Positions 14,971-25,622 are shown, counted from the first letter of the stretch. The stretch is 27,403 nt of DNA from an uncultured Alistipes sp. (GCA_900546005.1 URBJ01000023.1:1-27403); one strand, 5' to 3'. Notes: generated from the letters alone by a model not told the origin. Translations and numbers: made by a program.

Positions 14971-16824
14971 CTATTCCGGAGATTCATAACCCGGATTCTG
15001 CCAATTGACACCTGTTTGACTATACATTTTATTTACCTCGCTTGTAGGTAGCGGATCAAGCAGATACTTTTCTTGATTACACAAGCGCTCGCTAACTGTA
15101 AAACGAGTATACTTAAATGACCCATCATTTTCATCTTTCGTGGCTCTCATACCCGTAACAATACCCTCTGAGAATTGCTCAGTAGGACCATTAGTAAGGG
15201 TCTTCCAACGACGAATATCATAGAAGAAAACAGGTTCAAAGGCAAATTCCACACGACGCTCGTTTCTGATTCTTGCTCTAAACGTATCAGGATCTGCCGT
15301 ATACTCAGAGCGCACATTACACATATCAGCACGAGCACGAACAGCATTGACCGCATCAACAGCTGACATTGCAGTACTGTTCGTTACGTCAGAAGAAACG
15401 ACATAAGTAGGACCATATGCCTCATTTGCAGCCTCTGCAAAGTTAAGATACAACTCCGCCAAACGCCACATACGCATTTGTCCGTCAGCAGGCTTTTCGT
15501 ACGATGAATTGTGTTTATTGTATTTACGAACATAATATCCCGTACGCGTATATTGCTTCAAGGTCGCATGAATAGCACAAGACTCTTCATCAGGAGCATT
15601 ATCATAAATCGCCACCGTTTCCGTATCATCCCAATGTCTCAAAGCTCCATTGAAATAGATAGTCCCATAGAAACGGGGATCCCGATTCACATAAGGATTT
15701 TGATCATCATAACCCGAAGCCAAAGCTTCATCTGTAAATGTGGGTCTTAAATGATCCTCATTATACTGTTTGATAATTGCGCAACCGTCAGCTGTTTCAT
15801 AACAATCTACCAACTCTTGAGAAGGGCAAATACCTGCAGATGATTGCTTGTCCGTCGTGGGTAAACCGTACGCATCCCACATAGACAATCCCCTAATGCC
15901 ATGAATAGTCTCTTTATCAGTCATTCTATTATAGCTATAACTCGTCAAGAAGTAGTTGTCATATGCGTTATAAGCATCCGTTGGAATCAAAGGCAACTCA
16001 TCGAACAATTTATAATCATGCGTCAAACATTGGTCGAGAGCCTCCTTCGTAATCCGGGCGGCATCCTCCCACGTATAAGGATTTCCTTCTTCATTTGCAT
16101 GCAAAGGACTTACTGCAAGCAAAATTGCACGAGACCGAATAGCATAAGCCAAAGCACGGTGCATTGATCCAGCATAACTATCCCCTAACGCCCATCTAAA
16201 ACCAATAGAAGTGGATGTTATATTTTCAGCTCCTGCAGCAGCTAAAGCCTCTTCAGTATCTTTCAATATTTGCTGAACGATTTGCCATACCGGAGCCTTT
16301 GAATCGGCACTAAAGTTGTGATCGAATTCAAACGGTTCGGTCGACAATACAACGGGACCGTATGTACGAATCAAATAGAAATAGTATAATGCCCGCAAAC
16401 ACTTCGCTTGAGCCAACCAACTCTCTTTTTCATCCGGTTGCGCAAAAGCTGTAGCATTAGGCAACTCATTAATGAATACATTGCAATATCGAATTCCGTT
16501 GTACATACTACTCCAGATATTGGTAAGAATCCAATTATTCGCCCCAATCGTACCAGAATACCATCTCGACTGTGATGAAGTTGCCGTATTGTCTGCCACA
16601 CTTTGAGCATCACTGATATATGCTGAATACTCCAAATCATAAGTAGAGGTAACTACACCTGAAGATCCATAACAGGCGTTCAAATATCCCATAGTTCTGT
16701 TTCGATCGGCCCAGATACTTTCGTATGAGATACGACCGTCATCCGGCAAATCGAGTGCATCCTTACAAGAGTTCATAGCTCCTGTAAAAAATATTGCAAA
16801 CAGAATGATTACATATTTTTTCAT
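14971..16824 (-). CDS. SusD/RagB-family surface glycan-binding lipoprotein (pair 1)
   Basis: 617 residues with lipobox Cys20 (MNSC) followed by KDALDLPDDGRIS, the typical SusD beginning. LRALYYFYLIRTYGPVVLST is the conserved TPR-region signature of the family, and the C-terminal region (MWRLAELYLNFAEAANEAYG, then AVNAVRARADM, RIRNERRVEFAFE, FYDIRRWKT) is equally typical. SusD proteins cap a SusC barrel and deliver oligosaccharides or, in some cases, peptides. It lies 39 bp downstream of its SusC partner and ends the operon. Ligand-binding residues are not conserved enough to infer a substrate. Confidence 0.95.
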   Translation of the reverse strand: MKKYVIILFAIFFTGAMNSCKDALDLPDDGRISYESIWADRNRTMGYLNACYGSSGVVTSTYDLEYSAYISDAQSVADNTATSSQSRWYSGTIGANNWILTNIWSSMYNGIRYCNVFINELPNATAFAQPDEKESWLAQAKCLRALYYFYLIRTYGPVVLSTEPFEFDHNFSADSKAPVWQIVQQILKDTEEALAAAGAENITSTSIGFRWALGDSYAGSMHRALAYAIRSRAILLAVSPLHANEEGNPYTWEDAARITKEALDQCLTHDYKLFDELPLIPTDAYNAYDNYFLTSYSYNRMTDKETIHGIRGLSMWDAYGLPTTDKQSSAGICPSQELVDCYETADGCAIIKQYNEDHLRPTFTDEALASGYDDQNPYVNRDPRFYGTIYFNGALRHWDDTETVAIYDNAPDEESCAIHATLKQYTRTGYYVRKYNKHNSSYEKPADGQMRMWRLAELYLNFAEAANEAYGPTYVVSSDVTNSTAMSAVDAVNAVRARADMCNVRSEYTADPDTFRARIRNERRVEFAFEPVFFYDIRRWKTLTNGPTEQFSEGIVTGMRATKDENDGSFKYTRFTVSERLCNQEKYLLDPLPTSEVNKMYSQTGVNWQNPGYESPE

Positions 16825-16863
16825 ATTGATTTTTATTACTCGTTAAAAAAACATCGCTTAAAT

Positions 16864-19800
16864 TTAGAAAAGCAGACTTACTCCTATATTATACACCCTA
16901 TAAACCGGCAATACATGTAGACTACCTATCTCAGGATCTATATCTTTATTTTTCATTCTACTCCAAGTTACCAAGTTCTGGCCACTCAAAGAGAATCGAA
17001 TCTTATCTGCAGAAATCTTCTTAGAAAACTTCAGAGGCAAAGTATAAGCTATCTCAACATTCTTCAAACGCAAGAATGCACGATCTTCAACATAATAATC
17101 ATTGTACATTTGATCACTGGAAGTTTCTGATGCCGACAATGCAGGTGAAGTAATCTTTGCTCCAGACGCATAACGTTCAGGTGTCCATGCATTCTCCAAT
17201 TGCGGATTATAAATTCCTTCATAGGTTCGTCCTAAATTATAAGAAGAATTATAACCGGCTGTTTCATATCTGCCCACACCTTGGAACAAAATATTAAATT
17301 CTAACGACTTGTACCTAAAACCAGCATTGAATGCATAAAAAACTTCGGGGATACCGCCATTAGTTATCGGAGCATAATCTTTTTCATCGATAACACAATC
17401 ACCGTTAAGGTCTTTATATATCAGATCTCCCAAACGCGGCGCCTTTAATGTACCGCCGTAACTACACTGATAGTTATCTAACTCTTCTTGGGTATTGAAG
17501 AAGCCATTACCATTGCTATAATCAACCAACAATCCAAATGTCGTACCCAATGGGAACCCTTCACTCCTTCTACGATACGCATAACCTTCACTCAGAACCG
17601 ACTCATCTTGATAGATAAGCTTGTTACGAGCATAACTTACCCATCCACCGACATTCATACTCCAATCGGCATTGAATCGTTTATAATAATTGGCAGAAAT
17701 CTCATAACCATGATTTTCATACCGTCCCTTTTGCGTACTTGGATAATTTCCAAGAGGAATACCTTGATATTCGGGGATATTCGAAGTTGCACGGATCAAG
17801 AAGTCATCCATATTTTCTCTAAAGTAATCGAATGAGAAAGTAAACCCGTTGAACAATCCTATATCAATACCATAGTTTTGTTTCAACATTGTCTGCGCTC
17901 TCAAGATACTATTACCTCGAGTTCCCTCTTGTGTAACGTAGGATAATATACCTACCGTACCACCTCCTTGAAAAGTATAATTATCAAGATATCCTGCACG
18001 ACCGTTATTCAACACATCGTCTGCTGTACGCCCGTACGAAGCTCTAATCTTTAAATCGCTTAACCACCGCTTTGCATTCTTCATGAAAGGTTCATTCGAA
18101 ATATTCCATGCAGCTGAAACAGCAGGAGTTGCAATCCAGCGATAATCAGGAGCAAACTGTTCAGTTGCAGAATAGCCGATATCGAATTTCACAAAATAAC
18201 GATTATCATACGAATATGCTGCATTAAATCCACTCAATGCTGTGTTAAAGGGCAAGACATAGTTCGATGATCCCACATAGTTGGACCCTTGTAACGCTAC
18301 AGACATACTCTGATAATAGAAGAATGCCGACGCCTGCACATTATGTTTACCAAAAGTACGGTTGTAATCCAAATAAGCTCTATAATCAAGGTGATAATAA
18401 GAACTTCCATTAGGTTTGTTATAAACCAAAGCCGTATCCTGCGTCGTACCAACGGTTTCAAATTCCAAAGTATTGGGTTTTGTCAATACTCTTTTTACCA
18501 ATTCATAAGAACGTGACGCAGTAGTTGTTCCTGTACCATAAGTACGATAAGCCATATAAGCACCTAAGTTCAGTCCTTTGGTCAAGAAACTCATATCAAG
18601 ATCCAATCCGAATTGAGCATTAATCTCGACGGTCGTACTTTTTGCGAAACCTCCTCGGTTTAACATTCCGTATAATGACGACTGATACTTCTCGTCGACA
18701 ATAACCTTACCTCCTTCGTCCAATACCGTTACTCCGTCCTCATCATAAATAGTGGGAGTAATCGGACCGTAAATATTCGGTGCACGATAAAAGAGATGAC
18801 TATATAAACCTGACACACTTGCATTAGGCGTTCTATCTCTTCTGATATTACCGCTCAACCGTAAAAATGAACTCAAATATTTATTGATTTTCATGTTTAC
18901 ATTCGAACGGAAATTGAACCAGTTAGTATTAAACGATGTTTTATAAAGTTCGTTTGTTGTTTTGTATTGATTGCCCTGATGAACAAAGTTTACGTTCGTA
19001 AAATAAGTGAATTTATCGTTACCGCCCGAGATATTGACTCCTGCACGAGACATGACATTCAGTTTCTTGAAAAACATGTCATACCAATTGTTATTGGGAT
19101 AAAGTTCGGGATTCTCTCCTGAGATATATTTCGCAATATCCTGAGCCGAATAAGCGGATGTTTTACCCAACGATGGGTTGTCATTATAGGCTACCTCATT
19201 ACGGAAGGTTGCATACTCCCACGAATTGTAGATACGTGGAGTAATGGACGGTTGCTGAATCGATTGGTTATAATTTACGTCGATCTTTATAGGCCCTTTC
19301 ACTCCTTTCTTTGTAGTTACAACCAATACACCCGTATTACCTTTCAAGCCGTAAAGCGCTTGGGTCGAGGCATCTTTCAACAAAGTAATAGATTCAACTT
19401 CTTGCGCTGTTATATACTCCAAAGGACGGGATCCCTGCATAGTCATGACAACTCCATCAATTACAATCAGAGGAGACTGCCAACCGCTTAAGGGATTGTT
19501 AGCTCCACGAATCAACATAGAGAAGGTTTCATCACTGGGAGTTGCACCACCTTGCCACATACCTAAATTCGTCACGTTACCGTTCATCGCAGGAGTCAAC
19601 TTGGCGTTAGGAGAAGACTCCAACACCTTGCCTTTTACAGATGATACGGCACCCGAGATCGCTCCCCTTTTCTGTTTTGTGAAACCCATATCGATGATTT
19701 CGTCACTACGACTAACATCCAATTCCATTTTTACATCGATCTCTTCCTTATTCGCCAAACTTTGTACTTGGTCGGCATACCCCAAATAGGAGAATACTAA

Positions 19801-20037
19801 AGCATCGCTTTGGTCATCAACCATAATAACATAGTTACCATCTACATCGGTCGATGTACCGTTTTTGCCGTTCATGGAATTAACGACAACTCCCTGCAAG
19901 GGTTTTCCATACTCATCCGTCACGTTACCTTTTACCGTAGTCGTAACGACAGACTGAGCACTGACACCTTCGCCGAACGCACTCAAAAGCATACATCCGA
20001 GCAACAGGGCTATTTTAATATTTAATTTATGTCTCAT
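16864..20037 (-). CDS. SusC/RagA-family TonB-linked outer membrane transporter (pair 1)
   Basis: 1057 residues. A signal peptide (about 1-27, ending VSA) is followed by a carboxypeptidase-regulatory-like domain (about 35-105: VKGNVTDEYGKPLQGVVV ... DGNYVIM ... VFSYLGY). The usual VVVGYGTQKK segment before the plug is here DEIIDMGFTKQKR (112-124), a divergent form. The plug includes LIRGANNPLSGWQSPLIVIDG and STQALYGLKGNTGVLVVTTKKG. The rest is a TonB-dependent beta-barrel ending in Phe (NIGVSLLF). It imports ligand captured by the SusD partner, energised by TonB. It lies between SusD pair 2 (38 bp) and SusD pair 1 (39 bp) in one apparent transcript. Confidence 0.95.
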   Translation of the reverse strand: MRHKLNIKIALLLGCMLLSAFGEGVSAQSVVTTTVKGNVTDEYGKPLQGVVVNSMNGKNGTSTDVDGNYVIMVDDQSDALVFSYLGYADQVQSLANKEEIDVKMELDVSRSDEIIDMGFTKQKRGAISGAVSSVKGKVLESSPNAKLTPAMNGNVTNLGMWQGGATPSDETFSMLIRGANNPLSGWQSPLIVIDGVVMTMQGSRPLEYITAQEVESITLLKDASTQALYGLKGNTGVLVVTTKKGVKGPIKIDVNYNQSIQQPSITPRIYNSWEYATFRNEVAYNDNPSLGKTSAYSAQDIAKYISGENPELYPNNNWYDMFFKKLNVMSRAGVNISGGNDKFTYFTNVNFVHQGNQYKTTNELYKTSFNTNWFNFRSNVNMKINKYLSSFLRLSGNIRRDRTPNASVSGLYSHLFYRAPNIYGPITPTIYDEDGVTVLDEGGKVIVDEKYQSSLYGMLNRGGFAKSTTVEINAQFGLDLDMSFLTKGLNLGAYMAYRTYGTGTTTASRSYELVKRVLTKPNTLEFETVGTTQDTALVYNKPNGSSYYHLDYRAYLDYNRTFGKHNVQASAFFYYQSMSVALQGSNYVGSSNYVLPFNTALSGFNAAYSYDNRYFVKFDIGYSATEQFAPDYRWIATPAVSAAWNISNEPFMKNAKRWLSDLKIRASYGRTADDVLNNGRAGYLDNYTFQGGGTVGILSYVTQEGTRGNSILRAQTMLKQNYGIDIGLFNGFTFSFDYFRENMDDFLIRATSNIPEYQGIPLGNYPSTQKGRYENHGYEISANYYKRFNADWSMNVGGWVSYARNKLIYQDESVLSEGYAYRRRSEGFPLGTTFGLLVDYSNGNGFFNTQEELDNYQCSYGGTLKAPRLGDLIYKDLNGDCVIDEKDYAPITNGGIPEVFYAFNAGFRYKSLEFNILFQGVGRYETAGYNSSYNLGRTYEGIYNPQLENAWTPERYASGAKITSPALSASETSSDQMYNDYYVEDRAFLRLKNVEIAYTLPLKFSKKISADKIRFSLSGQNLVTWSRMKNKDIDPEIGSLHVLPVYRVYNIGVSLLF

Positions 20038-20075
20038 ACGAATTAAGATTTAAATCATTCAACAAACCTGTAATA

Positions 20076-22028
20076 CTACCATCCCGGATTCTGCCACTCT
20101 TCACCGGTTAAAGTACCCAGTTTATTTTGCTCATTAAGATTCAAAGGAACCCAAAGCCATTTATTTGTATAGCACTGGCGCTGTGATTGACGAACCATTC
20201 TACGTGTATAGGTATAGATTGGAGTTCCTCCTGCATCGTTGCCCGACCATGAAATCTCCATCGCCGTCGACCATGCGTAATCAGTCATATCTCCATCAGG
20301 TTCAGTCCAACGACGCATATCACTAAATCTAATCTCTTCCCCTACAAATTCGATACGTCTTTCATGACGCAAATAAAGCCGAGCTTCTTCTGTCGTTGGA
20401 TTTTCAGGGAGAGGTGGCATAGCTGCTCTCGCACGAATTTCATTAATCAGCTGCATACCTTCCTGCACACGTCCAGACTCAATTGCACATTCTGCTGTAT
20501 TCAAAATCACCTCAGCCAACCGGTACATTTTATAACGAGGAATATCTCCATTGTCACCATCTCCAGAACTAGGCCTCAAATATTTATTCATATAATAACC
20601 AGTACGGGTACGAGTACGTTCCGTGACATGAATTCCCGTATAATCATCCTCTTTATTCGTCCAAATCGTTTTATTACGATAGTTGTTACCAGCCCACTTC
20701 TGACCAGTACGACCATCTGTCTCTTCGTTTTTCCAAAGGGCGTTCCGGGTACATTCATTATAGATTACCGTTGCATAAAAACGCGGATCACGATCGACAT
20801 AAGGATTCATCTCATCATATACGGGGTTTTGACTATTGTAATTCGGTGTTAGATGCGTGGCATCCAAATAAGGTCGCTCCAGATCCAGAACAAAATAACT
20901 GGCCGTTGCTTCTGTACTGTTATATACAACATTTTCATATTGGTCCACCAATTCTTGAGTAGGAACCATACCGCAACGGTATCCTCCTTGGAAACCAACC
21001 CCATTCACATACCATGGAAAGCTTCCTCCATTCCCTCGAGTCGAAAAAATTGTTTCTCTATCTTTTGGAGAAGTAGAATAGTCTGGCTGTATACAAAAAT
21101 ATTCACTTATAGCAGCAGCAGCAGCAGCTCCTTTACTCCATTTTATTTGGCCTTTAGAACCATAAATGTCATATTCAGACGGAGTATTACATTGCATATA
21201 CAATTCATATCCATTATCACGTAACTGTTGCAAAGCTGCGTGATTGATCTGATAAGCCTCTTCCCACGTCATTGCTTGATTCAATGGACTGGCAGCATAA
21301 AGTGCAAAACGAGATTTTATTGCAAGTCCCAAAGCTTTTGTGACACGGTTCGCCTCACTTGAAGATGTGTTTCTCCACGGAATGGTCTCCTCCATCAACG
21401 CTGTATCAATATCACCAAACATGAAGTCAATGATTTTGCGATACCCTTCCGAGCGATTCGCTGCCCCATTATATTTCTGGACAAATGAAAAATCATCGTC
21501 ATACATATTCGGTTTCGTCAATATAATCGTCAAAGCTCCATAACTGGTTAACAAATTCGAGTATATTGCGGCCCGCAACAAACGAGCCTCGGCTTTCCAA
21601 CGAGCACGGTTGGTTTCGCTCGTGACGTTTGCCTCGTCAATATGCGTCAAAAACATATTACATTTTCTAACACCTTCATAAGCTGAAGACCACGCTCTCG
21701 TCCCCGTAATCCAAGGATGTGAATTACTTGAGCATGCTCCGTTGTACATTTGCGCATGGCTCAAACTCGTCTCCACCTCCGCATCGCAATCCCATACATC
21801 ATCAGAAACTGATATGAATGGATTCGTCTGAAAATAGTAAGCATTGAGCCCGCCATTATCTGCATAATAGTTATAACACCCATTCAGATACGCACCGGTC
21901 ATATCATTATCTTTCCACACATCATCGATATCAATACGTCCATCCGGCTCTATATCCAATACTCCCGAGCATGAAGCCATCGTCATCAACGACGCTATGC
22001 CCAACATATATATATATTTTACTTTCAT
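20076..22028 (-). CDS. SusD/RagB-family surface glycan-binding lipoprotein (pair 2)
   Basis: 650 residues with lipobox Cys20 (MASC) followed by SGVLDIEPDGRIDIDDVW. TPR-region signature RLLRAAIYSNLLTSYGALTI and C-terminal family motifs (YKMYRLAEVILNTAECAIES, LINEIRARAAMPPLP, YLRHERRIEFVGEE, FSDMRRWTE) are present. It carries a run of six alanines (KGAAAAAAIS) coded by a trinucleotide repeat. It lies 19 bp after SusC pair 2, so translation may be linked. It shares little beyond family motifs with SusD pair 1, so the two pairs look like distinct transporters and not a recent duplication. Confidence 0.95.
   Translation of the reverse strand: MKVKYIYMLGIASLMTMASCSGVLDIEPDGRIDIDDVWKDNDMTGAYLNGCYNYYADNGGLNAYYFQTNPFISVSDDVWDCDAEVETSLSHAQMYNGACSSNSHPWITGTRAWSSAYEGVRKCNMFLTHIDEANVTSETNRARWKAEARLLRAAIYSNLLTSYGALTIILTKPNMYDDDFSFVQKYNGAANRSEGYRKIIDFMFGDIDTALMEETIPWRNTSSSEANRVTKALGLAIKSRFALYAASPLNQAMTWEEAYQINHAALQQLRDNGYELYMQCNTPSEYDIYGSKGQIKWSKGAAAAAAISEYFCIQPDYSTSPKDRETIFSTRGNGGSFPWYVNGVGFQGGYRCGMVPTQELVDQYENVVYNSTEATASYFVLDLERPYLDATHLTPNYNSQNPVYDEMNPYVDRDPRFYATVIYNECTRNALWKNEETDGRTGQKWAGNNYRNKTIWTNKEDDYTGIHVTERTRTRTGYYMNKYLRPSSGDGDNGDIPRYKMYRLAEVILNTAECAIESGRVQEGMQLINEIRARAAMPPLPENPTTEEARLYLRHERRIEFVGEEIRFSDMRRWTEPDGDMTDYAWSTAMEISWSGNDAGGTPIYTYTRRMVRQSQRQCYTNKWLWVPLNLNEQNKLGTLTGEEWQNPGW
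21111..21128 (+). repeat. (AGC)6 trinucleotide repeat inside susD pair 2
   Basis: Six exact AGC units on the plus strand; on the coding minus strand these are GCT codons giving the Ala run. Length change by slippage would keep the frame. Confidence 0.9.
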
Positions 22029-22047
22029 ATTCCAAAAACTTAATCGC

Positions 22048-25000
22048 TTAGAAAGTTATATTAAATCCAACATTCCATGTTTTTACCAAAGGATAACCAA
22101 TCTGGTCTGTTTGCTCCGGGTCTGTAGAGTCAACCCTTAAACGATCCCATGTGAAGACATTATCACCACGGACGTATACTCTAAGCCGTTTGATTCCGAT
22201 GGCACGTAACGCCTTTTCAGGAAGGGTATAACCCAATTCCAACGCTCTCAAACGCAAATACGACCGATCCATGATAAAGAAATCATTAGCTTCTTTCGAC
22301 GAGGTCTGTCCTGTTGAAAGTCGTGGATAGGTAATCGTTTCACCTGCTGCATATCGTTCTGCAGTCCATGCATGCTTGTGCCATTCGTAGAATGTACCCT
22401 GATATATGTTTTCGTTCACACCTTGTCCACTATAATAATCCGAATACTTACTTACACCTTGGAAGAAGATCGTAAAATCGAACCATTTATAATTAGCAGC
22501 AAATTGGAAACCGTAAGATACACGAGGCACTTGGTCCGTATAACCAATGGGTACTCGGTCTTTATCATCAATCACACCATCGTTATTCTGGTCAATGTAT
22601 TTGAAGTCTCCCAATTGAGGAGCTGTTCCGATCGCATAAGAGATACCTTTGTGCTCTACGCCATTTTCATCGACATAACCTTCGGTATAGCGATCCAACT
22701 CTTCCTGAGTATTGAAATAACCATTACCGTTACTCCAATCGATCTTGTAACCCCATTGTTGATTCAATGAAAAGCCGGTTGTACGATAACGATATACGTA
22801 ATCTTCCGTATACATCGGCTCATCCCAAAAGATCACTTTGTTCTTATTGAAACTGAAGTTACCTTTTGCAGAGATAAACAAATCCTTCGTCACTTGTTTA
22901 TTAAAGTTCAACTCGAACTCAAATCCTCGGTTGTCAACAACACCCAAGTTCATAGTCGGCCAAACAATAATACCTGCAAAATAGGGACTCAAGCCACGGC
23001 TTTTCAGAATGTCTGAACGTCTTTCAATAAAATAATCGAATGTCATCGACCAACTGCTAAACAACTGGAGATCGATACCGTAGTTCTGTTTCTTAGAGAT
23101 TTCCCAATGCAAATTCTTATTACCTATACGTCCTTCTGTAACCGATCCATAACCGGATACGGCAACGCCACCACCTGTGGAATAAGTATTATTATCCATA
23201 TAAAGGAAACGAGTTCCTCCTAACTGGTCACTACCTACCTTACCATAGGAAGCTCTCAGTTTTAAATTGGTCAACACTTTATTTCCCTTAAGGAAATTTT
23301 CATTTGAAATAACCCAACCAGCAGAGAAAGCAGGGAAGAAACCAAAACGGGTATCAGGAGCAAACTGCTCAGAACCGTTATAACCCAAGTTCACTTCTGC
23401 GAAATAACGGTTATCGAAACCATAGGTGAAACGAGCAGCATAACTGATCACGTTATAAGGCATTGCATTTTCTCCCGAAGCGGAAGCAACCTCATTAAGG
23501 TCTCGCTGAGCCAACAACATGGCTCCGACATCATGCTTACCAAAAGTCTGGGCATAATTCAATGATGCCTGTAAGTTTACAGACCAGCTCGTATTACCGT
23601 TCTTTGAAAGCCCCATCGTACCATTGGTCTCTCTTTCACATGGGAAATAAATAGTATCGGTATCTTCATTCACTACTGCAGTAAACAACATCTCTGAAAT
23701 GGTTCCTTGAAGCGTGGTATTCGACACGGCATCGAATGAAGCCATACCTTTCAAACTTAAACCTTTCGTAATGAAATCCATGTTCCATTGACCTCCTATT
23801 GATGAGTTCAGATTCGATCGTACGGTATTCCAATAACCCCGACGGTTAATAGATTCATATGGAGAACGGTCTGCCTCGATCGGTCGTATAATACGATAAG
23901 GCACTACATCGAATCCCAACTCTTCGCCCGGAGTAAGTGGACCCACCGTCATAGGTTTCAATCCGTTCACACAGTGGAACAAATCCCGAATCATCCAGTG
24001 GCGGTCACCTCCATACGTAGCAGCATTCGGCTGATTGACCTTTTCAACATAACTACCGATATTGACGAATAACGACAAACTCTTAGTTGCCTGATAGTCG
24101 ATATTCGAACGGAAACTGAAACGATCATTCTTCACCTGCGGATCATAACCAAGGAAAGATTTAGGTTCTGTGTTTAAGTTACCTCCTTGATGCAAATAAC
24201 CTGCATTCACAAAATATTTCAACTCTTCAGTACCACCGGTTACGTTAATGTTAACGTTAGTCTGAGACGACCATTCTTTGAACATTTCACGATACCAGTC
24301 GTGATTTGGATACATATAATATCTCCGAGCCGACTTTAATGCATATTGGGGATCATTCGGATCCAAGCCATACAATGGATTCAAGTGGCGCGCAATTTTC
24401 CGACCCGAATACTCTTCATTCATACCATCGTTGCGGTCAGCCTCATTACGCATGGTCATAAACTCCCATGCATCGACACGGGTCGGCTGACGGGTATATG
24501 CCTGCCACGTTTGATCAAAAACCACATTCATTTCGGTCTGTCCTGCCTGACCACGTTTGGTCGTAATAAGGATCACACCATTTGCACCTCGCACACCATA
24601 TACTGCAGTTGCGGACGCATCTTTAAGTACCGAGATGGTTTCCACCTCATTGGCATTCAACGTACGAATATTATCACGAGGTACACCATCGATCAAGATC
24701 AACGGGGCCGTACCGTTAACTGTTGCAGCACCACGCAGATACATCGTTGCATCATCGAAACCCGGCTGAGCACCACCATTCTGCAATGAGGTCAAACCGG
24801 CCAAACGACCTGCCAACGCATTTGCGATGTTCGGAGAAGAACTTTGACGAAGTTCCTTACTTGTCACCGTAGAGATAGCCGCCGTTACCGACTCTTTCTT
24901 CTGCGTACCGTAGGCAACCACCACCACATCGTCCAACTTCTGAACATCCTCTTCCATAACGATTGTGAAAGAAGTCCGGTTACCGACTTTAACTTTCAAC

Positions 25001-25335
25001 GGCTTAAAACCGAAGTAGGTAACGCTCAGTTCTGCTCCGGCAGGCACTTTCAACGTGAACTTACCTTCGAAATCCGTAGCCGTACCCGTTGTCGTTCCTG
25101 CAACAGAAACCGATACACCGATCAATGGCGTACCCTGTTGATCCTGAACCACACCGGTAATAGTCTGAGTTCCGTCTTGCGTAGACTCTGAAACTTCAGA
25201 TAGGCTCCCATTACTCGAGAAAGCCGCGTATGGAACCACCGACAACATGACCAGCAACCCCAGCACTTTCGCACCGACCAGATTGCGACACATTGTCGTT
25301 GTCCATGTCTTGAAGTAAAGTAATGTTTTGTTCAT
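22048..25335 (-). CDS. SusC/RagA-family TonB-linked outer membrane transporter (pair 2)
   Basis: 1095 residues. The N-terminal leader is longer than usual (about 40 residues, basic then hydrophobic, ending YAAFSS). It is followed by a carboxypeptidase-regulatory-like domain (about 58-130: ITGVVQDQQGTPLIGVSV ... DFEGKFTLKV ... LSVTYFGF). The canonical TonB-box region is DDVVVVAYGTQKK (135-147), then the plug (MYLRGAATVNGTAPLILIDG; SATAVYGVRGANGVILITTKRG) and a TonB-dependent beta-barrel with terminal Phe. It is the first gene of the minus-strand operon and diverges from the sensor gene at 25660. The 324-bp spacer should hold its promoter. Confidence 0.96.
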   Translation of the reverse strand: MNKTLLYFKTWTTTMCRNLVGAKVLGLLVMLSVVPYAAFSSNGSLSEVSESTQDGTQTITGVVQDQQGTPLIGVSVSVAGTTTGTATDFEGKFTLKVPAGAELSVTYFGFKPLKVKVGNRTSFTIVMEEDVQKLDDVVVVAYGTQKKESVTAAISTVTSKELRQSSSPNIANALAGRLAGLTSLQNGGAQPGFDDATMYLRGAATVNGTAPLILIDGVPRDNIRTLNANEVETISVLKDASATAVYGVRGANGVILITTKRGQAGQTEMNVVFDQTWQAYTRQPTRVDAWEFMTMRNEADRNDGMNEEYSGRKIARHLNPLYGLDPNDPQYALKSARRYYMYPNHDWYREMFKEWSSQTNVNINVTGGTEELKYFVNAGYLHQGGNLNTEPKSFLGYDPQVKNDRFSFRSNIDYQATKSLSLFVNIGSYVEKVNQPNAATYGGDRHWMIRDLFHCVNGLKPMTVGPLTPGEELGFDVVPYRIIRPIEADRSPYESINRRGYWNTVRSNLNSSIGGQWNMDFITKGLSLKGMASFDAVSNTTLQGTISEMLFTAVVNEDTDTIYFPCERETNGTMGLSKNGNTSWSVNLQASLNYAQTFGKHDVGAMLLAQRDLNEVASASGENAMPYNVISYAARFTYGFDNRYFAEVNLGYNGSEQFAPDTRFGFFPAFSAGWVISNENFLKGNKVLTNLKLRASYGKVGSDQLGGTRFLYMDNNTYSTGGGVAVSGYGSVTEGRIGNKNLHWEISKKQNYGIDLQLFSSWSMTFDYFIERRSDILKSRGLSPYFAGIIVWPTMNLGVVDNRGFEFELNFNKQVTKDLFISAKGNFSFNKNKVIFWDEPMYTEDYVYRYRTTGFSLNQQWGYKIDWSNGNGYFNTQEELDRYTEGYVDENGVEHKGISYAIGTAPQLGDFKYIDQNNDGVIDDKDRVPIGYTDQVPRVSYGFQFAANYKWFDFTIFFQGVSKYSDYYSGQGVNENIYQGTFYEWHKHAWTAERYAAGETITYPRLSTGQTSSKEANDFFIMDRSYLRLRALELGYTLPEKALRAIGIKRLRVYVRGDNVFTWDRLRVDSTDPEQTDQIGYPLVKTWNVGFNITF

Positions 25336-25614
25336 AGATAAAAATTTAGGTTTAATTTTCTTGTTTCATCTGATTTTCCCCGCGTAATTTATTTTAGAAA
25401 ATTCCGATACCACGAAATTCTACAAATATTGGCTATATATGGAGCTCATTTGTTTCATTTTTTTTCAAATTCTGTTCATTCTTCTGTCCTTGCTTGTTAC
25501 TTTCATTCAAATTCCGACCAAAATAACCATCCATAAAATACTAAAAATCAACCGTATAACAAAAAACAAAACTTTTTTGTGAAACAAAAACGAAAGAATT
25601 AACCAAAGAATGAT

Positions 25615-25622
25615 TAGCTTTG
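25615..25622 (+). promoter_or_regulatory. Candidate -7 element for the sensor gene
   Basis: TAGCTTTG fits TAnnTTTG completely and is followed by C. It lies 37 bp before the ATG at 25660. No good TTTG is found 19-23 bp upstream; the nearest (25576-25579) is too far away. Confidence 0.45.

Noticed and set aside
15511..25191. Plus-strand open frames opposite the susC/susD genes
   Set aside because: They are shadows of well-supported minus-strand genes and carry no recognisable motifs.
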